From: an uncultured Lachnospiraceae bacterium
GTDB lineage: Bacteria > Bacillota > Clostridia > Lachnospirales > Lachnospiraceae
Assembly: GCA_937950565.1 (NCBI GenBank)
Contig: CALFCS010000171.1
Span: 1 to 18,254, forward strand
Direction of reading: 5' to 3'
Length of the DNA stretch: 18,254 bases
Shown: one piece after another, positions 5,826-12,604 of the stretch
Layout of the letters: every line of letters begins with the position of its first letter
Numbering within the stretch: the first letter of the stretch is position 1
Notes under the pieces: generated by a model
Told to the model about the DNA's origin: nothing
Seen by the model: the letters and a program-made list of their open reading frames with translations, nothing else
The model's database searches: none
Made by a program: the position numbers and the translations under genes

Positions 5826-6364
5826 TTAACCAAAGTATCTCTTTAACAGGCCTTCGAATGCTTTGCCGTGTCTTGCTTCGTCTCTTGCCATTTCGTGTAC
5901 TGTGTCATGGATTGCGTCGAGATTTGCTGCTTTTGCGCGTTTTGCGAGGTCGAATTTTCCTGCTGTTGCGCCGTTTTCTGCTTCTACTCTCATTTCGAGG
6001 TTTTTCTTTGTGCTGTCTGTTACAACTTCACCGAGTAATTCTGCAAATTTTGCAGCGTGCTCTGCTTCTTCGTAAGCTGCTTTCTCCCAGTATAATCCGA
6101 TTTCCGGATATCCTTCTCTGTGAGCTACTCTTGCCATTGCAAGGTACCTACTTCTGAGCATTCGCCTTCGAAGTTTGCACGAAGGTCAGCGATAATATCT
6201 TCGCTTACGCCCTGAGCTACACCTACAACATGCTCTGCAGCCCATTCTCTTTCTCCGGTCATTTCTTTGAATTTGTCAGCGCCTACGTGACACTGTGGAC
6301 ATTCTGCAGGAGCTGCCTCTCCTTCATAAACATAACCGCATACTGTACATACAAATTTTTTCAT
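5826..6364 (-). pseudogene. Rubrerythrin ('reverse' type), split by a frameshift
   Basis: The gene starts at ATG 6364, after AAGGAG at good spacing, with an N-terminal rubredoxin domain: MKKFVCTVCGYVYEGEAAPA then CPQCH, i.e. the two Cys pairs that bind iron. It then enters the ferritin-like domain ([21 protein letters not shown]) and shifts frame at the GGTACC at 6143-6148. The other frame carries the rest: [38 protein letters not shown] and [18 protein letters not shown]. With the frames joined this is a full-length reverse rubrerythrin (about 180 residues), the rubredoxin-first form known in Clostridia as an NADH-dependent peroxide-detoxifying enzyme. A 4-nt loss (expected VG-MY-LAM) explains the shift. 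Unless this is a sequence error, the gene makes only a 79-residue rubredoxin plus a short tail. Confidence 0.85.
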
Positions 6365-6400
6365 AATTTTATCTCCTTTTCTTTTTGAAATTTTTTTAAT

Positions 6401-6451
6401 ATTAGTAATTATTACTGATATCAATCTATCATAATTATCTGGCAATGTCAA
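6401..6451 (-). promoter_or_regulatory. Rubrerythrin promoter with PerR-type operator
   Basis: On the minus strand, TTGACA (complement of 6446-6451) and TAGATT (complement of 6423-6428) are spaced by 17 nt. Just downstream lies the palindrome AGTAAT-T-ATTACT (6404-6416), within ATTAGTAATTATTACTGAT, resembling a PerR/Fur-type box (A/T-rich, 6-1-6 symmetry). Its position at the transcription start suits repression by the PerR encoded upstream. Confidence 0.65.
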
Positions 6452-6474
6452 TCTATATTTTCAATAAACCCGGA

Positions 6475-6867
6475 TTATTTCTTATTGCATTTTTCGCAGA
6501 TTCCGTGGAACAAAGTATCATGATAAGTAATTGTCCCGTCAAAATGCCGGGAGGCCTGTTTGTTAATGGAGTCTATATATTCTTTATCCAGTTCTAAATC
6601 TACAACTGCGCCGCAGGAGTCGCAGACTACATGGTAATGTGGCATCGTCCTGCCGTCAAAACGGTCTCCTCCGTCTGGGGTTGTGATTTTACGAATCTCA
6701 CCAATGTCAGCCAGAAGATTTAGGTTGCGGTAAACGGTTCCAAGACTGATATGTGGAAATTCTTCTTTTACATGAAGATATACAGTGTCAGCAGTGGGGT
6801 GATCGTGGGTTTGGTCCAGATATTTTTTAATAGAAGCCCGTTGCCTGCTGTATTTTATATTAGCCAT
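6475..6867 (-). CDS. perR: Peroxide-sensing Fur-family repressor PerR
   Basis: A 130-residue Fur-family protein: winged-helix N-terminal domain (ISLGTVYRNLNLLADIGEIR, the recognition helix region) and a C-terminal metal-binding dimer domain. The regulatory metal ligands of PerR are all present with the right spacing: His23 (DHPTADTVY, the H37 equivalent), Asp71 (RFDG, D85), His77 and His79 (PHYHVV, H91/H93) and Asp90 (AVVDLE, D104). Asp at the D85 position is the hallmark that separates PerR from Fur. The structural zinc site is CDSCG (82-85) and CEKCN (124-127). The N-terminus is shorter than in Bacillus PerR. The ATG at 6867 has AAAGGAGG upstream. It lies directly upstream of rubrerythrin, its expected target, and its own promoter carries an operator-like palindrome. 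Confidence 0.92.
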   Translation of the reverse strand: MANIKYSRQRASIKKYLDQTHDHPTADTVYLHVKEEFPHISLGTVYRNLNLLADIGEIRKITTPDGGDRFDGRTMPHYHVVCDSCGAVVDLELDKEYIDSINKQASRHFDGTITYHDTLFHGICEKCNKK

Positions 6868-6877
6868 ATATACCTCC

Positions 6878-6935
6878 TTTCGATAATAGTAATTGTTATC
6901 GAAATCAGTATAAAAGATAAGAGGACACTTGTCAA
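6878..6935 (-). promoter_or_regulatory. perR promoter and autoregulatory operator
   Basis: On the minus strand, TTGACA (complement of 6930-6935) and TATACT (complement of 6907-6912) are separated by exactly 17 nt. Directly after the -10 lies a perfect 9-bp inverted repeat, TTTCGATAA (6878-6886) and TTATCGAAA (6896-6904), around a 9-nt centre TAGTAATTG. The centre shares TAGTAATT with the rubrerythrin operator. This is a typical arrangement for autorepression. The perR ribosome site abuts the left arm. Confidence 0.8.
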
Positions 6936-6950
6936 CGTATATTTCTTAAA

Positions 6951-6967
6951 TGTAACAATATTGTAAT
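6951..6967 (+). promoter_or_regulatory. WalR (YycF)-type box 1
   Basis: TGTAAC-N5-TGTAAT (TGTAACAATATTGTAAT) matches the WalR consensus TGTWAH-N5-TGTWAH at every defined position. It sits 74 nt upstream of the -35 of the NlpC/P60 gene. WalRK controls cell-wall hydrolases in Firmicutes. Confidence 0.65.
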
Positions 6968-7041
6968 AAATTATTGTTGTAATATGTATATTATGGAAAA
7001 AAACAGGAATAATATGGAGGTAAAAACAACGAATAATAGCC

Positions 7042-7069
7042 TTGACAAAGGAAAAAAGAGTGATATAAT
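7042..7069 (+). promoter_or_regulatory. Promoter of the NlpC/P60 hydrolase gene
   Basis: Perfect TTGACA (7042-7047) and perfect TATAAT (7064-7069) with a 16-nt spacer. The predicted start is near 7076, giving a leader of about 70 nt that contains the second WalR-type box and an AAGGAGG ribosome site. Confidence 0.8.
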
Positions 7070-7083
7070 AAATGCGTAATATA

Positions 7084-7100
7084 TGTAACAATTCTGTAAT
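7084..7100 (+). promoter_or_regulatory. WalR (YycF)-type box 2, downstream of the promoter
   Basis: TGTAAC-N5-TGTAAT (TGTAACAATTCTGTAAT), again a full match to TGTWAH-N5-TGTWAH and 15/17 identical to box 1. It lies just after the predicted transcription start of the NlpC/P60 gene, a position that would suit repression or a second activated promoter. Confidence 0.6.
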
Positions 7101-7145
7101 ATTTACAAAAGATAAGAAAACATAAACAGATGAAGGAGGTAGTTT

Positions 7146-8087
7146 ATGGATTCTAATTTCAGAAAAGGATTGTTCTTAGTTACTTTAACAGGAGCTATTA
7201 CAGCAATTCCCGGCACAGCATATGCTTCAGATATAAATGAAGAAAATGTGATGCCGAGTGTGGGAATTGAGCAGGTGCTGAATCATTGCTATTCGTCAGA
7301 AAAGGAGATACGGGTAGAAGATTATCTGGTGCCGACAGAAAAGGGAGAGTATTTAAATATGGCATTTGCAGACGTCGACACATTTCTGTATATCAGAAGT
7401 GAGCCGACAAAGCAAAGCCCGTGGGTAGGTAAGCTATATCCAGATTATGCGGCTGAAGTTATAGGACCGGTAGGGGAGTGGACAAAGATTAAATCGGGTT
7501 CTGTTACCGGTTACGTATATTCCAAATATATTATAATAGGAAATCACGCAGAACAGAAAGCCCAGGATATTATCCGGAAGACCCAAGAAGAAAATCAGAT
7601 GGAGCTTCAGAATCCGGAAGAAGCATTTACTTATGCAGAATCAAAGGAAGAGGAAGAAGCGCGACTTGCACGGGAAGCTGCAGAAAAAGCAGAAGAGGAA
7701 GCACGGGCGGCGGCAGAGGCGGCGGAGGAAGCCAGGCAGACCGCAGGAAGTGGCCAGGCAGTTGTGGATTATGCCTGCCAGTTTATAGGAAATCCATATG
7801 TGTGGGGAGGTACAAGCCTGACAAATGGAGCAGACTGCTCCGGATTTGTCCAGGCAGTATATGCACATTTTGGAATCAGTCTTCCAAGGACTTCTTCCCA
7901 GCAGCGAAGTGCAGGAGTTGCAGTAAATTATAGTGAAGCAGTTCCGGGGGATATTATTTGTTACGACGGACATGTAGGAATTTATATGGGAAATGGACAA
8001 ATTGTAAATGCAATTAACAGCCGTCGTGGAATCGGGGTGCTTTCAGCAACTTATGATAATATTATTTCGGTAAGAAGGGTGTTGTAA
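7146..8087 (+). CDS. Secreted SH3b-NlpC/P60 peptidoglycan endopeptidase
   Basis: A 313-residue exported cell-wall hydrolase. The signal peptide has a short basic start (FRKG), a hydrophobic core and likely cleavage after Ala27 (GTAYA-S). Residues about 75-130 form a bacterial SH3 domain (FLYIRSEP, VGEWTKIKSGSVTGYVYSKY) for wall binding. Residues about 135-200 are an Ala/Glu/Arg-rich coiled-coil linker. Residues about 203-313 are the NlpC/P60 catalytic domain: Cys231 in NGADCSGFVQAVY, His276 in GHVGIYMG and a polar third residue near Asn288 in IVNAI. Such enzymes cleave the D-gamma-Glu to diamino acid bond in stem peptides. The ATG follows AAGGAGGTAGTTT. A strong promoter and two WalR-type boxes precede it, as expected for a wall-turnover enzyme. 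No terminator is seen directly after the gene. Confidence 0.92.
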   Translation: MDSNFRKGLFLVTLTGAITAIPGTAYASDINEENVMPSVGIEQVLNHCYSSEKEIRVEDYLVPTEKGEYLNMAFADVDTFLYIRSEPTKQSPWVGKLYPDYAAEVIGPVGEWTKIKSGSVTGYVYSKYIIIGNHAEQKAQDIIRKTQEENQMELQNPEEAFTYAESKEEEEARLAREAAEKAEEEARAAAEAAEEARQTAGSGQAVVDYACQFIGNPYVWGGTSLTNGADCSGFVQAVYAHFGISLPRTSSQQRSAGVAVNYSEAVPGDIICYDGHVGIYMGNGQIVNAINSRRGIGVLSATYDNIISVRRVL

Positions 8088-8163
8088 AATATAAAATAAG
8101 CGATAGACAAAATAGACAAAAATGTACAAATTTGTAAAAAAAGTAAAATTCGAAAAAAAGGAC

Positions 8164-8243
8164 TTATCCAAGTTATCCACATCAAAATGGACAAAAAAGG
8201 TGGAAAAAACAATGTTTTCTAAAAGTTTTCCACATTATCCACA
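8164..8243. other. DnaA-box-like cluster in A-rich intergenic region
   Basis: Two abutting pairs of 9-mers on the plus strand: TTATCCAAG (8164-8172) with TTATCCACA (8173-8181), and TTTTCCACA (8226-8234) with TTATCCACA (8235-8243). Two are perfect DnaA boxes (TTATNCACA). Reverse-orientation lookalikes GGTGGAAAA and GTGGATTAT lie nearby. The surrounding 8088-8456 region is extremely A-rich and holds a perfect palindrome TACAAATTTGTA at 8125-8136. It has no ORF apart from the promoter of the next gene. There is no dnaA or dnaN in the window. Confidence 0.55.
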
Positions 8244-8394
8244 TAAAAAGCCAAAAAAATGGTGGATTATTCGAGGGAAATAAAAGAACGAATGTTTTGT
8301 GTAGTTGTAATAAAATTTGATGTTTGTCGAAAAAAAAGGAAAAATCTGTTGACATTTAAGAAGTCAAATTTTTGAAAGAAATTGTTTTAAAATG

Positions 8395-8423
8395 TTTACA
8401 CAATAGTAAAAAACGGCTATAAT
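8395..8423 (+). promoter_or_regulatory. Promoter of the DUF1858 gene
   Basis: TTTACA (8395-8400) and TATAAT (8418-8423) with a 17-nt spacer, 33 nt before the DUF1858 start codon. An additional TTGACA at 8349-8354 has no good -10. Confidence 0.75.
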
Positions 8424-8456
8424 AAGAGAACTGAAGAAAAAAAGGAGGTGTCATAG

Positions 8457-8681
8457 ATGGCATATGTTTCTAAGGATATGACATTCGGCCAGCTGTTGGA
8501 ACAGTATTATGAGAAGTGTCCGAAGATTGTAGAAGATCTTGTTGAGGCAGGCATGGGATGCATAGGCTGTCCTCATTCTCAGATGGAGTCTATTGAGCAG
8601 GGAGCTATGGGACATGGGATTGACCCTGATTTATTAATCGCAAAGTTGAATGCAACAATTGGTGCAGCACTTGATGCGTAA
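8457..8681 (+). CDS. DUF1858 domain protein
   Basis: A 74-residue protein consisting of one DUF1858 domain: SKDMTFGQLLEQYYEKCPKI, then VEDLVEAGMGCIGCPHSQME and SIEQGAMGHGIDPDLLIAKL. The Cys-x-x-Cys pair in GMGCIGCPH with the following helix is the hallmark of this domain, related to the N-terminal part of ScdA/RIC-type proteins and found alone or fused to redox proteins in anaerobes. The exact role is unknown; a redox or Fe-S function is likely. AAAGGAGGTG precedes the ATG by 7-8 nt. The gene is monocistronic, with its own promoter upstream and a terminator directly downstream. Confidence 0.9.
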   Translation: MAYVSKDMTFGQLLEQYYEKCPKIVEDLVEAGMGCIGCPHSQMESIEQGAMGHGIDPDLLIAKLNATIGAALDA

Positions 8682-8688
8682 GCAAAAT

Positions 8689-8728
8689 AAAAAAGATGTT
8701 TTGGCAGATTGTCAAAACATCTTTTTTT
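8689..8728. terminator. Bidirectional rho-independent terminator
   Basis: AAAAAAGATGTTTTG (8689-8703) pairs with CAAAACATCTTTTTT, starting at 8713. The loop is 9 nt and a T7 run closes it on the plus strand, with A-rich sequence giving a T-run on the minus strand. It separates the convergent DUF1858 and mecA genes and serves both. Confidence 0.9.
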
Positions 8729-8736
8729 ATTCGCTT

Positions 8737-9474
8737 TTAAATCGAAGCAAGCTGACAGACTGCATTGGAAGAAATCAGTGTCTGACAATGTTCCTCCAGG
8801 TATGCGGCATTTGCAGCGGATGCTTTTTCCAAAGTGCCGTATTCGGACAGCATGTTGCAGATACGATTAAAGTCCTTCGTTGTGTGGTCGGACTGCGTAA
8901 GCGCCAGAATATAGATATTTTCCGCACGGTCTTTGTATAAGGTGTTGGAACCGAAATACATGTCTTTTAGCAGTTTTGCCGCTTCAAGAACACCGTCCAT
9001 TGTTGCGAAAGAAAAGAATCTCAAGGCAGGTTTAACAGGTGCCTCCGGTTCTTTTGCAGGAACGTTTGTCTGCGCATCAACAGAACTTATTTTTTCCTTA
9101 ACCTTTTCCAGAAGGTTTAAAAATGTTTCGGCGCCTTCTAATTTATCAGGCATTTCCTGTTTTTTAGATTCCTGCACCTGACCCGGTAACGGGGCAAATT
9201 TGGAAAATCGTGTGTCGAGTTCATCAGGATCCTCGACTTTAGTAATTATCAGCACGATGGAATCCGAAGAAGCGGGAATTGCCTCAATCATAAGAGGGAG
9301 GTCTTCCGCTTCAAAACCGAATTCAAAGGCTGCCTGCTGCATCATATCATGGAAAAGTGATCTTACTTTTTCGGTTCCATAGGCGAGTTCGCTTAAACGT
9401 AATTCGCGGGCTTCCAAATCAGCACGTGTTAAAGTACAGCGTATCTGATTGTCATTGATTTTTTCAATTTTCAT
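8737..9474 (-). CDS. mecA: Adaptor protein MecA
   Basis: A 245-residue MecA-type adaptor, which in Firmicutes delivers substrates (for example ComK in Bacillus) to the ClpC ATPase for degradation by ClpP. The N-terminal domain begins MKIEKINDNQIRCTLTRADL, followed by EARELRLSELAYGTEKVRSL and FHDMMQQAAFEFGFEAEDLP, close to the family pattern. The middle (about 90-140) is a low-conservation linker. The C-terminal domain that binds ClpC contains LRFFSFATMDGVLEAAKLL and YKDRAENIYILAL. Length is normal. The ATG follows GAGGAAGTGATAAT on the minus strand. In Clostridia without known ComK the substrate is not known. Confidence 0.88.
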   Translation of the reverse strand: MKIEKINDNQIRCTLTRADLEARELRLSELAYGTEKVRSLFHDMMQQAAFEFGFEAEDLPLMIEAIPASSDSIVLIITKVEDPDELDTRFSKFAPLPGQVQESKKQEMPDKLEGAETFLNLLEKVKEKISSVDAQTNVPAKEPEAPVKPALRFFSFATMDGVLEAAKLLKDMYFGSNTLYKDRAENIYILALTQSDHTTKDFNRICNMLSEYGTLEKASAANAAYLEEHCQTLISSNAVCQLASI

Positions 9475-9496
9475 ATTATCACTTCCTCTCGCACAC

Positions 9497-9526
9497 AGTA
9501 TAGCATAGAAAATACAAGATGTTCAA
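9497..9526 (-). promoter_or_regulatory. mecA promoter
   Basis: On the minus strand, TTGAAC (complement of 9521-9526) and TATACT (complement of 9497-9502) with an 18-nt spacer, giving a start close to the mecA ribosome site and a very short leader. Confidence 0.6.
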
Positions 9527-9553
9527 TAAAATAAGTATAAAATAAAAAAGTGC

Positions 9554-9582
9554 TTGCGTTTAAAAAATGTATCATATATAAT
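9554..9582 (+). promoter_or_regulatory. Promoter with no assigned gene
   Basis: TTGCGT (9554-9559) and TATAAT (9577-9582) with a 17-nt spacer. The predicted start near 9589 leads into 335 nt without a convincing ORF. Confidence 0.5.
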
Positions 9583-9588
9583 ATCCAT

Positions 9589-9924
9589 ACTAGAAGATAG
9601 CTTTCCCTGATAAGTATGTTTTAAAACAAAGGAGGGATACTTAGTTTTATATATTCAATTTTCTTGAATTAATTCTAACAGAATCTGCCAAATTCAAATT
9701 AGAATCAAACAGTGCTGTTTCAGGCACGGACAATCAGAATGAAGAATAAAAAATGTAATAACAGTTATGATAATTATAAGATTTAATAACAATACAGAAC
9801 TGTCTTCTTAATTTCTACAGCCATATAATAAGATAATGTATCACGACACATTTCCTTTTGGAATATTATATGCAGAAAAAACGGCATGGTTATCAGGGCT
9901 ATGTATTGAAAAGAGGAGGAGACC
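9589..9924 (+). other. Gene-free stretch, possibly transcribed leader or small RNA
   Basis: No convincing ORF on either strand. Visible structure includes a hairpin TAAGTAT...ATACTTA near 9616-9642 that encloses the palindrome GTTTTAAAAC and the SD-like AAAGGAGGG, and a small hairpin ATTCAA-TTTTC-TTGAAT just after it. A lone TATAAT at about 9825 may be the -10 of the small gene that follows. I cannot match the sequence to a known RNA family by eye. Confidence 0.3.
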
Positions 9925-10140
9925 ATGGGGGAACAAAAATATCAGGCGCTTTTTGCGGAATTGACAGGATATGAGCAGAAAGGAGTCTATATATTGATGA
10001 ATGGTTTGCCTGCAAGCCCCATGCAGATTGTACAGGCACATGTGATGCGTGAGGATGCAGTTTATATGCGGGATTATGTGCTGAATGACAGAGGTGATAT
10101 TAAAAAACTGTGTTTTGATGATGTAAAAAACAGGCAATAA
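9925..10140 (+). CDS. Small conserved-looking protein of unknown function
   Basis: 71 residues, starting at an ATG preceded by AAGAGGAGGAGACC, a strong ribosome site. The sequence starts MGEQKYQALFAELTGYEQKG, runs through a middle MNGLPASPMQIVQAHVMRED and ends in a charged tail DRGDIKKLCFDDVKNRQ. No transmembrane segment, signal peptide or Cys motif is seen. The pattern AELTGYEQKGVYILMNGLPASPMQI suggests one compact alpha/beta domain. I do not recognise the family. It lies between mecA (opposite strand) and the GH18-like gene, from which it is separated by 105 nt with a separate promoter, so it is probably transcribed alone. Confidence 0.75.
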   Translation: MGEQKYQALFAELTGYEQKGVYILMNGLPASPMQIVQAHVMREDAVYMRDYVLNDRGDIKKLCFDDVKNRQ

Positions 10141-10245
10141 TAATTAGTACGACATATAGATACCCCTCAGTAAAGAAAAATGTCGAAATAATTGATGACG
10201 TGTGTCGACTGTTTTGTTATAATAAGGTCTGATAGGAGGTGCAGC

Positions 10246-12522
10246 ATGGAAGAGAAGGATAAAAGCAGCCGACAGTCTTCAGACCGTAGAGAAGGCGTAA
10301 GAAGAGCGGCGTCGGATTCTGGAACTGTGAAAGCTTCTGCGGGAACAGCAGCAGGACGTGCAGTTAGAAGCCAGGTATCAGACAGGCAGAGAAATGGTTC
10401 CGTATCCGAGAACACAAGGAGACGCAGACCAGAGAGCGAGACTGCAAGAAGACGCAGACCGGAAGGTGAAGCCGTAAGAAAGAGCAGACCGGAAGGTGAA
10501 GCCGTAAGAAAGAGCAGACCGGAAGGTGAAGCCGTGAGAAAGAGCAGACCGGAGGGCGAGGCCGTAAGAAAGAAAAAAGCGGCATCCGGGACTGTAAGGC
10601 GCAGACCGGAAGGCGAAACTGCGGGACGCAGACCAGAGGGCGAGGCTGCAAGAAGACGCAGACCGGAAGGTGAGACCGTAAGGAAAAGCAGAGCGGCATC
10701 CGGAAATGTAAGAAGACCGGTATCAGAAAATACCGGGAATAGAAGACCAGTTGCGAGAAAGCCTCAGAGTAAGAGAAAAAGGAAAAGAAATCTTGGACTT
10801 AAGATTTTTCTTTTAATCATATTAATCATAGCAGCAGTGGCGGCAGCATTTTTGTGGAAAAAATATGGTCCGTCTAAAGAACCGGCGGATCTGAAAGAAT
10901 ATTATGGAATAGAAAATGAGAATCAGCTGGCTGTTATCATTAATAATCAGATTACAGAACCACATGCCAAAATAGAAGACGGCAAAGCATATGTACAATA
11001 TGAGATTGTCAGGGATTTTATTAACAATAGATTCTACTGGGATCCGAATGAAAATATTATGTTATATACATTGCCGAATGACACGGTTTCTGTTGAGGTG
11101 GGAAGTAAAGATTATACGGTTTCAAAGGAAAAAAACAGTGAAGACTATGTCATTTTAAAAACAGAAGGAAACACAGCATATATTGCACTGGAGTTTATTC
11201 AGAAATATACTGATATTGAATATGAGGTATACGATAATCCGGGCAGAGTTATGATTGTCAGCGACTGGGGTGAAACTACAGTTGCAGAAGTAAAACGTGA
11301 TACGCAGGTACGGTATCGGGGCGGAGTAAAGAGTCCTGTGCTCACCGAAATCAGTAAAAAAGATGAAGTTACCATTATAGAGAGTGAGGCAAACTGGAAA
11401 AAGGTCCGCACGAAAGATGGATTTATTGGTTATGTAAAGAGCAATGCGCTTAAAAAAGAAGAGATGCGGGTTGTAGACAGAGAATTTGCAGAACAGGAAT
11501 ATACAAGCATAAAGAAAGATTATACGATTAATATGGCATGGCATAATGTTACGAATTCAACAGCAAATAACAGTGTGCTGCAAAGACTTGCCCAGAGCAA
11601 GGGACTTACAACAATCGTTCCGACCTGGTTCCATGTGAAGGATATAGAAGGAAATCTTGATTCCATTGCGTCCTCTGAGTATGTAAATTATGCACACCAG
11701 GCACAAGTTGAAGTGTGGGCGGCAATCAGAGATTTTGACGGCGGGATCAGTTCGAATGAAGAGTCCTTCGAGTTATTGAGCCATACCTCGAGAAGAGAGA
11801 ATCTTATAAATCAGCTGATTGCACAGGCGCTGCAGGTAGGAATTGACGGAATTAATGTTGATTTTGAAAAGATATCCGAGCAGTGCGGAGAGCATTATAT
11901 TCAGTTTATCCGGGAATTATCTGTAAGATGCCGACAGAACAATCTGGTATTGTCTGTAGATAATTATGTCCCCAAGGGATATAATATGCAGTACAACCGG
12001 AAAGAGCAGGGAATTGTGGCTGACTATGTAATTATCATGGGGTATGATGAACACTATGGTGGTTCACCGGTAGCTGGTCCGGTATCTTCTTATAATTTCG
12101 TAAAAGAAGGGATAGAAGAAACTTTGAAGGAAGTGCCGGCTGAGAAGGTAATTAGTGGAATTCCATTCTTTACAAGACTTTGGTCGGAGACGCCGAAGAC
12201 TCAGGCTGAGATTGATGCAGATGCGGGAACAGATGCCGCAGAATATTCGATGAAGGTATCCAGCGAGCCTCTGGGCATGTCTGCTGCAAAGGAAAGGATT
12301 GCCCAGGCCGGCGCTCAGATTACGGTAGATAGTGAAGCGCAGCAGAATTATGCAGAGTGGTCTGCAGATAATGTGACCTATAAGATCTGGATTGAGGACG
12401 AACAGTCTATAGAACCGAAGTTAAAGCTTATGAAAGATTATAAACTTGCAGGCACAGCTGCGTGGGCAATCGGACAGGAAAGTCCGGAAATCTGGCAGCT
12501 GATTCAGAAGTATACAAACTAA
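10246..12522 (+). CDS. Membrane-anchored glycoside hydrolase family 18-type protein with SH3b and Arg-rich repeat tail
   Basis: 758 residues. Residues 1-185 are a disordered, very basic cytoplasmic tail with 10-residue repeats of the SRPEGEAVRK type. Residues about 187-207 form one membrane helix (IFLLIILIIAAVAAAFLW), so the rest is outside the cell. Residues about 220-340 resemble a copper-amine-oxidase N-terminal-like domain, then an SH3b domain follows (VRYRGGVKSP, WKKVRTKDGFIGYVKSNAL). The C-terminal part is a GH18 barrel of the YaaH/SleL type, with catalytic motif DGINVDFE (534-541; Glu541 the acid, Asn in place of one Asp, as is common in this subgroup) and ADYVIIMGYDEHY. Such proteins cut or bind peptidoglycan or cortex glycans. 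The start at 10246 has AGGAGGTGCAGC; an upstream in-frame ATG has no site. An extended -10 TGTTATAAT lies at about 10215-10223. Confidence 0.87.
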   Translation: MEEKDKSSRQSSDRREGVRRAASDSGTVKASAGTAAGRAVRSQVSDRQRNGSVSENTRRRRPESETARRRRPEGEAVRKSRPEGEAVRKSRPEGEAVRKSRPEGEAVRKKKAASGTVRRRPEGETAGRRPEGEAARRRRPEGETVRKSRAASGNVRRPVSENTGNRRPVARKPQSKRKRKRNLGLKIFLLIILIIAAVAAAFLWKKYGPSKEPADLKEYYGIENENQLAVIINNQITEPHAKIEDGKAYVQYEIVRDFINNRFYWDPNENIMLYTLPNDTVSVEVGSKDYTVSKEKNSEDYVILKTEGNTAYIALEFIQKYTDIEYEVYDNPGRVMIVSDWGETTVAEVKRDTQVRYRGGVKSPVLTEISKKDEVTIIESEANWKKVRTKDGFIGYVKSNALKKEEMRVVDREFAEQEYTSIKKDYTINMAWHNVTNSTANNSVLQRLAQSKGLTTIVPTWFHVKDIEGNLDSIASSEYVNYAHQAQVEVWAAIRDFDGGISSNEESFELLSHTSRRENLINQLIAQALQVGIDGINVDFEKISEQCGEHYIQFIRELSVRCRQNNLVLSVDNYVPKGYNMQYNRKEQGIVADYVIIMGYDEHYGGSPVAGPVSSYNFVKEGIEETLKEVPAEKVISGIPFFTRLWSETPKTQAEIDADAGTDAAEYSMKVSSEPLGMSAAKERIAQAGAQITVDSEAQQNYAEWSADNVTYKIWIEDEQSIEPKLKLMKDYKLAGTAAWAIGQESPEIWQLIQKYTN
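10455..10574 (+). repeat. Four tandem 30-bp in-frame repeats
   Basis: Units start at 10455, 10485, 10515 and 10545. The first three are nearly identical in DNA, each coding SRPEGEAVRK; the fourth has synonymous changes. Degenerate units flank them on both sides (10405-10455 and 10600-10700). They lie within the basic N-terminal tail of the GH18-type protein and preserve the reading frame. Confidence 0.9.
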
Positions 12523-12547
12523 TATTTTTATAAGTAAACAAAAATAA

Positions 12548-12604
12548 AATACCTCCGGCAATCATATATTTTTAAAAATAAGGATTGTCAGGGGGTATTT
12601 TTTT
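12548..12604 (+). terminator. Terminator overlapping the cwlD ribosome site and start
   Basis: AATACCTCCGGCAATC (12548-12563) pairs imperfectly with GATTGTCAGGGGGTATT (12583-12599), followed by a T7 run (12598-12604). It lies 25 nt after the GH18-type stop codon and is a plausible rho-independent terminator. The 3' arm contains AGGGGGT, the only Shine-Dalgarno sequence for the TTG start of cwlD at 12603. Confidence 0.7.

Noticed and set aside
8100..8456. Chromosomal replication origin
   Set aside because: DnaA boxes and A-rich DNA are present, but no dnaA, dnaN, rpmH or gidA is in the window, and skew cannot be judged here. Kept only as a DnaA-box cluster.
9589..9780. 6S RNA or T-box leader
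   Set aside because: I could not see the 6S central bubble or T-box consensus, so only an unspecified transcribed region is reported.
10455..10574. Regular 30-bp direct repeats resembling a CRISPR array
   Set aside because: There are no spacers: the units abut each other, keep the reading frame of the GH18-type protein and encode a simple 10-residue repeat.
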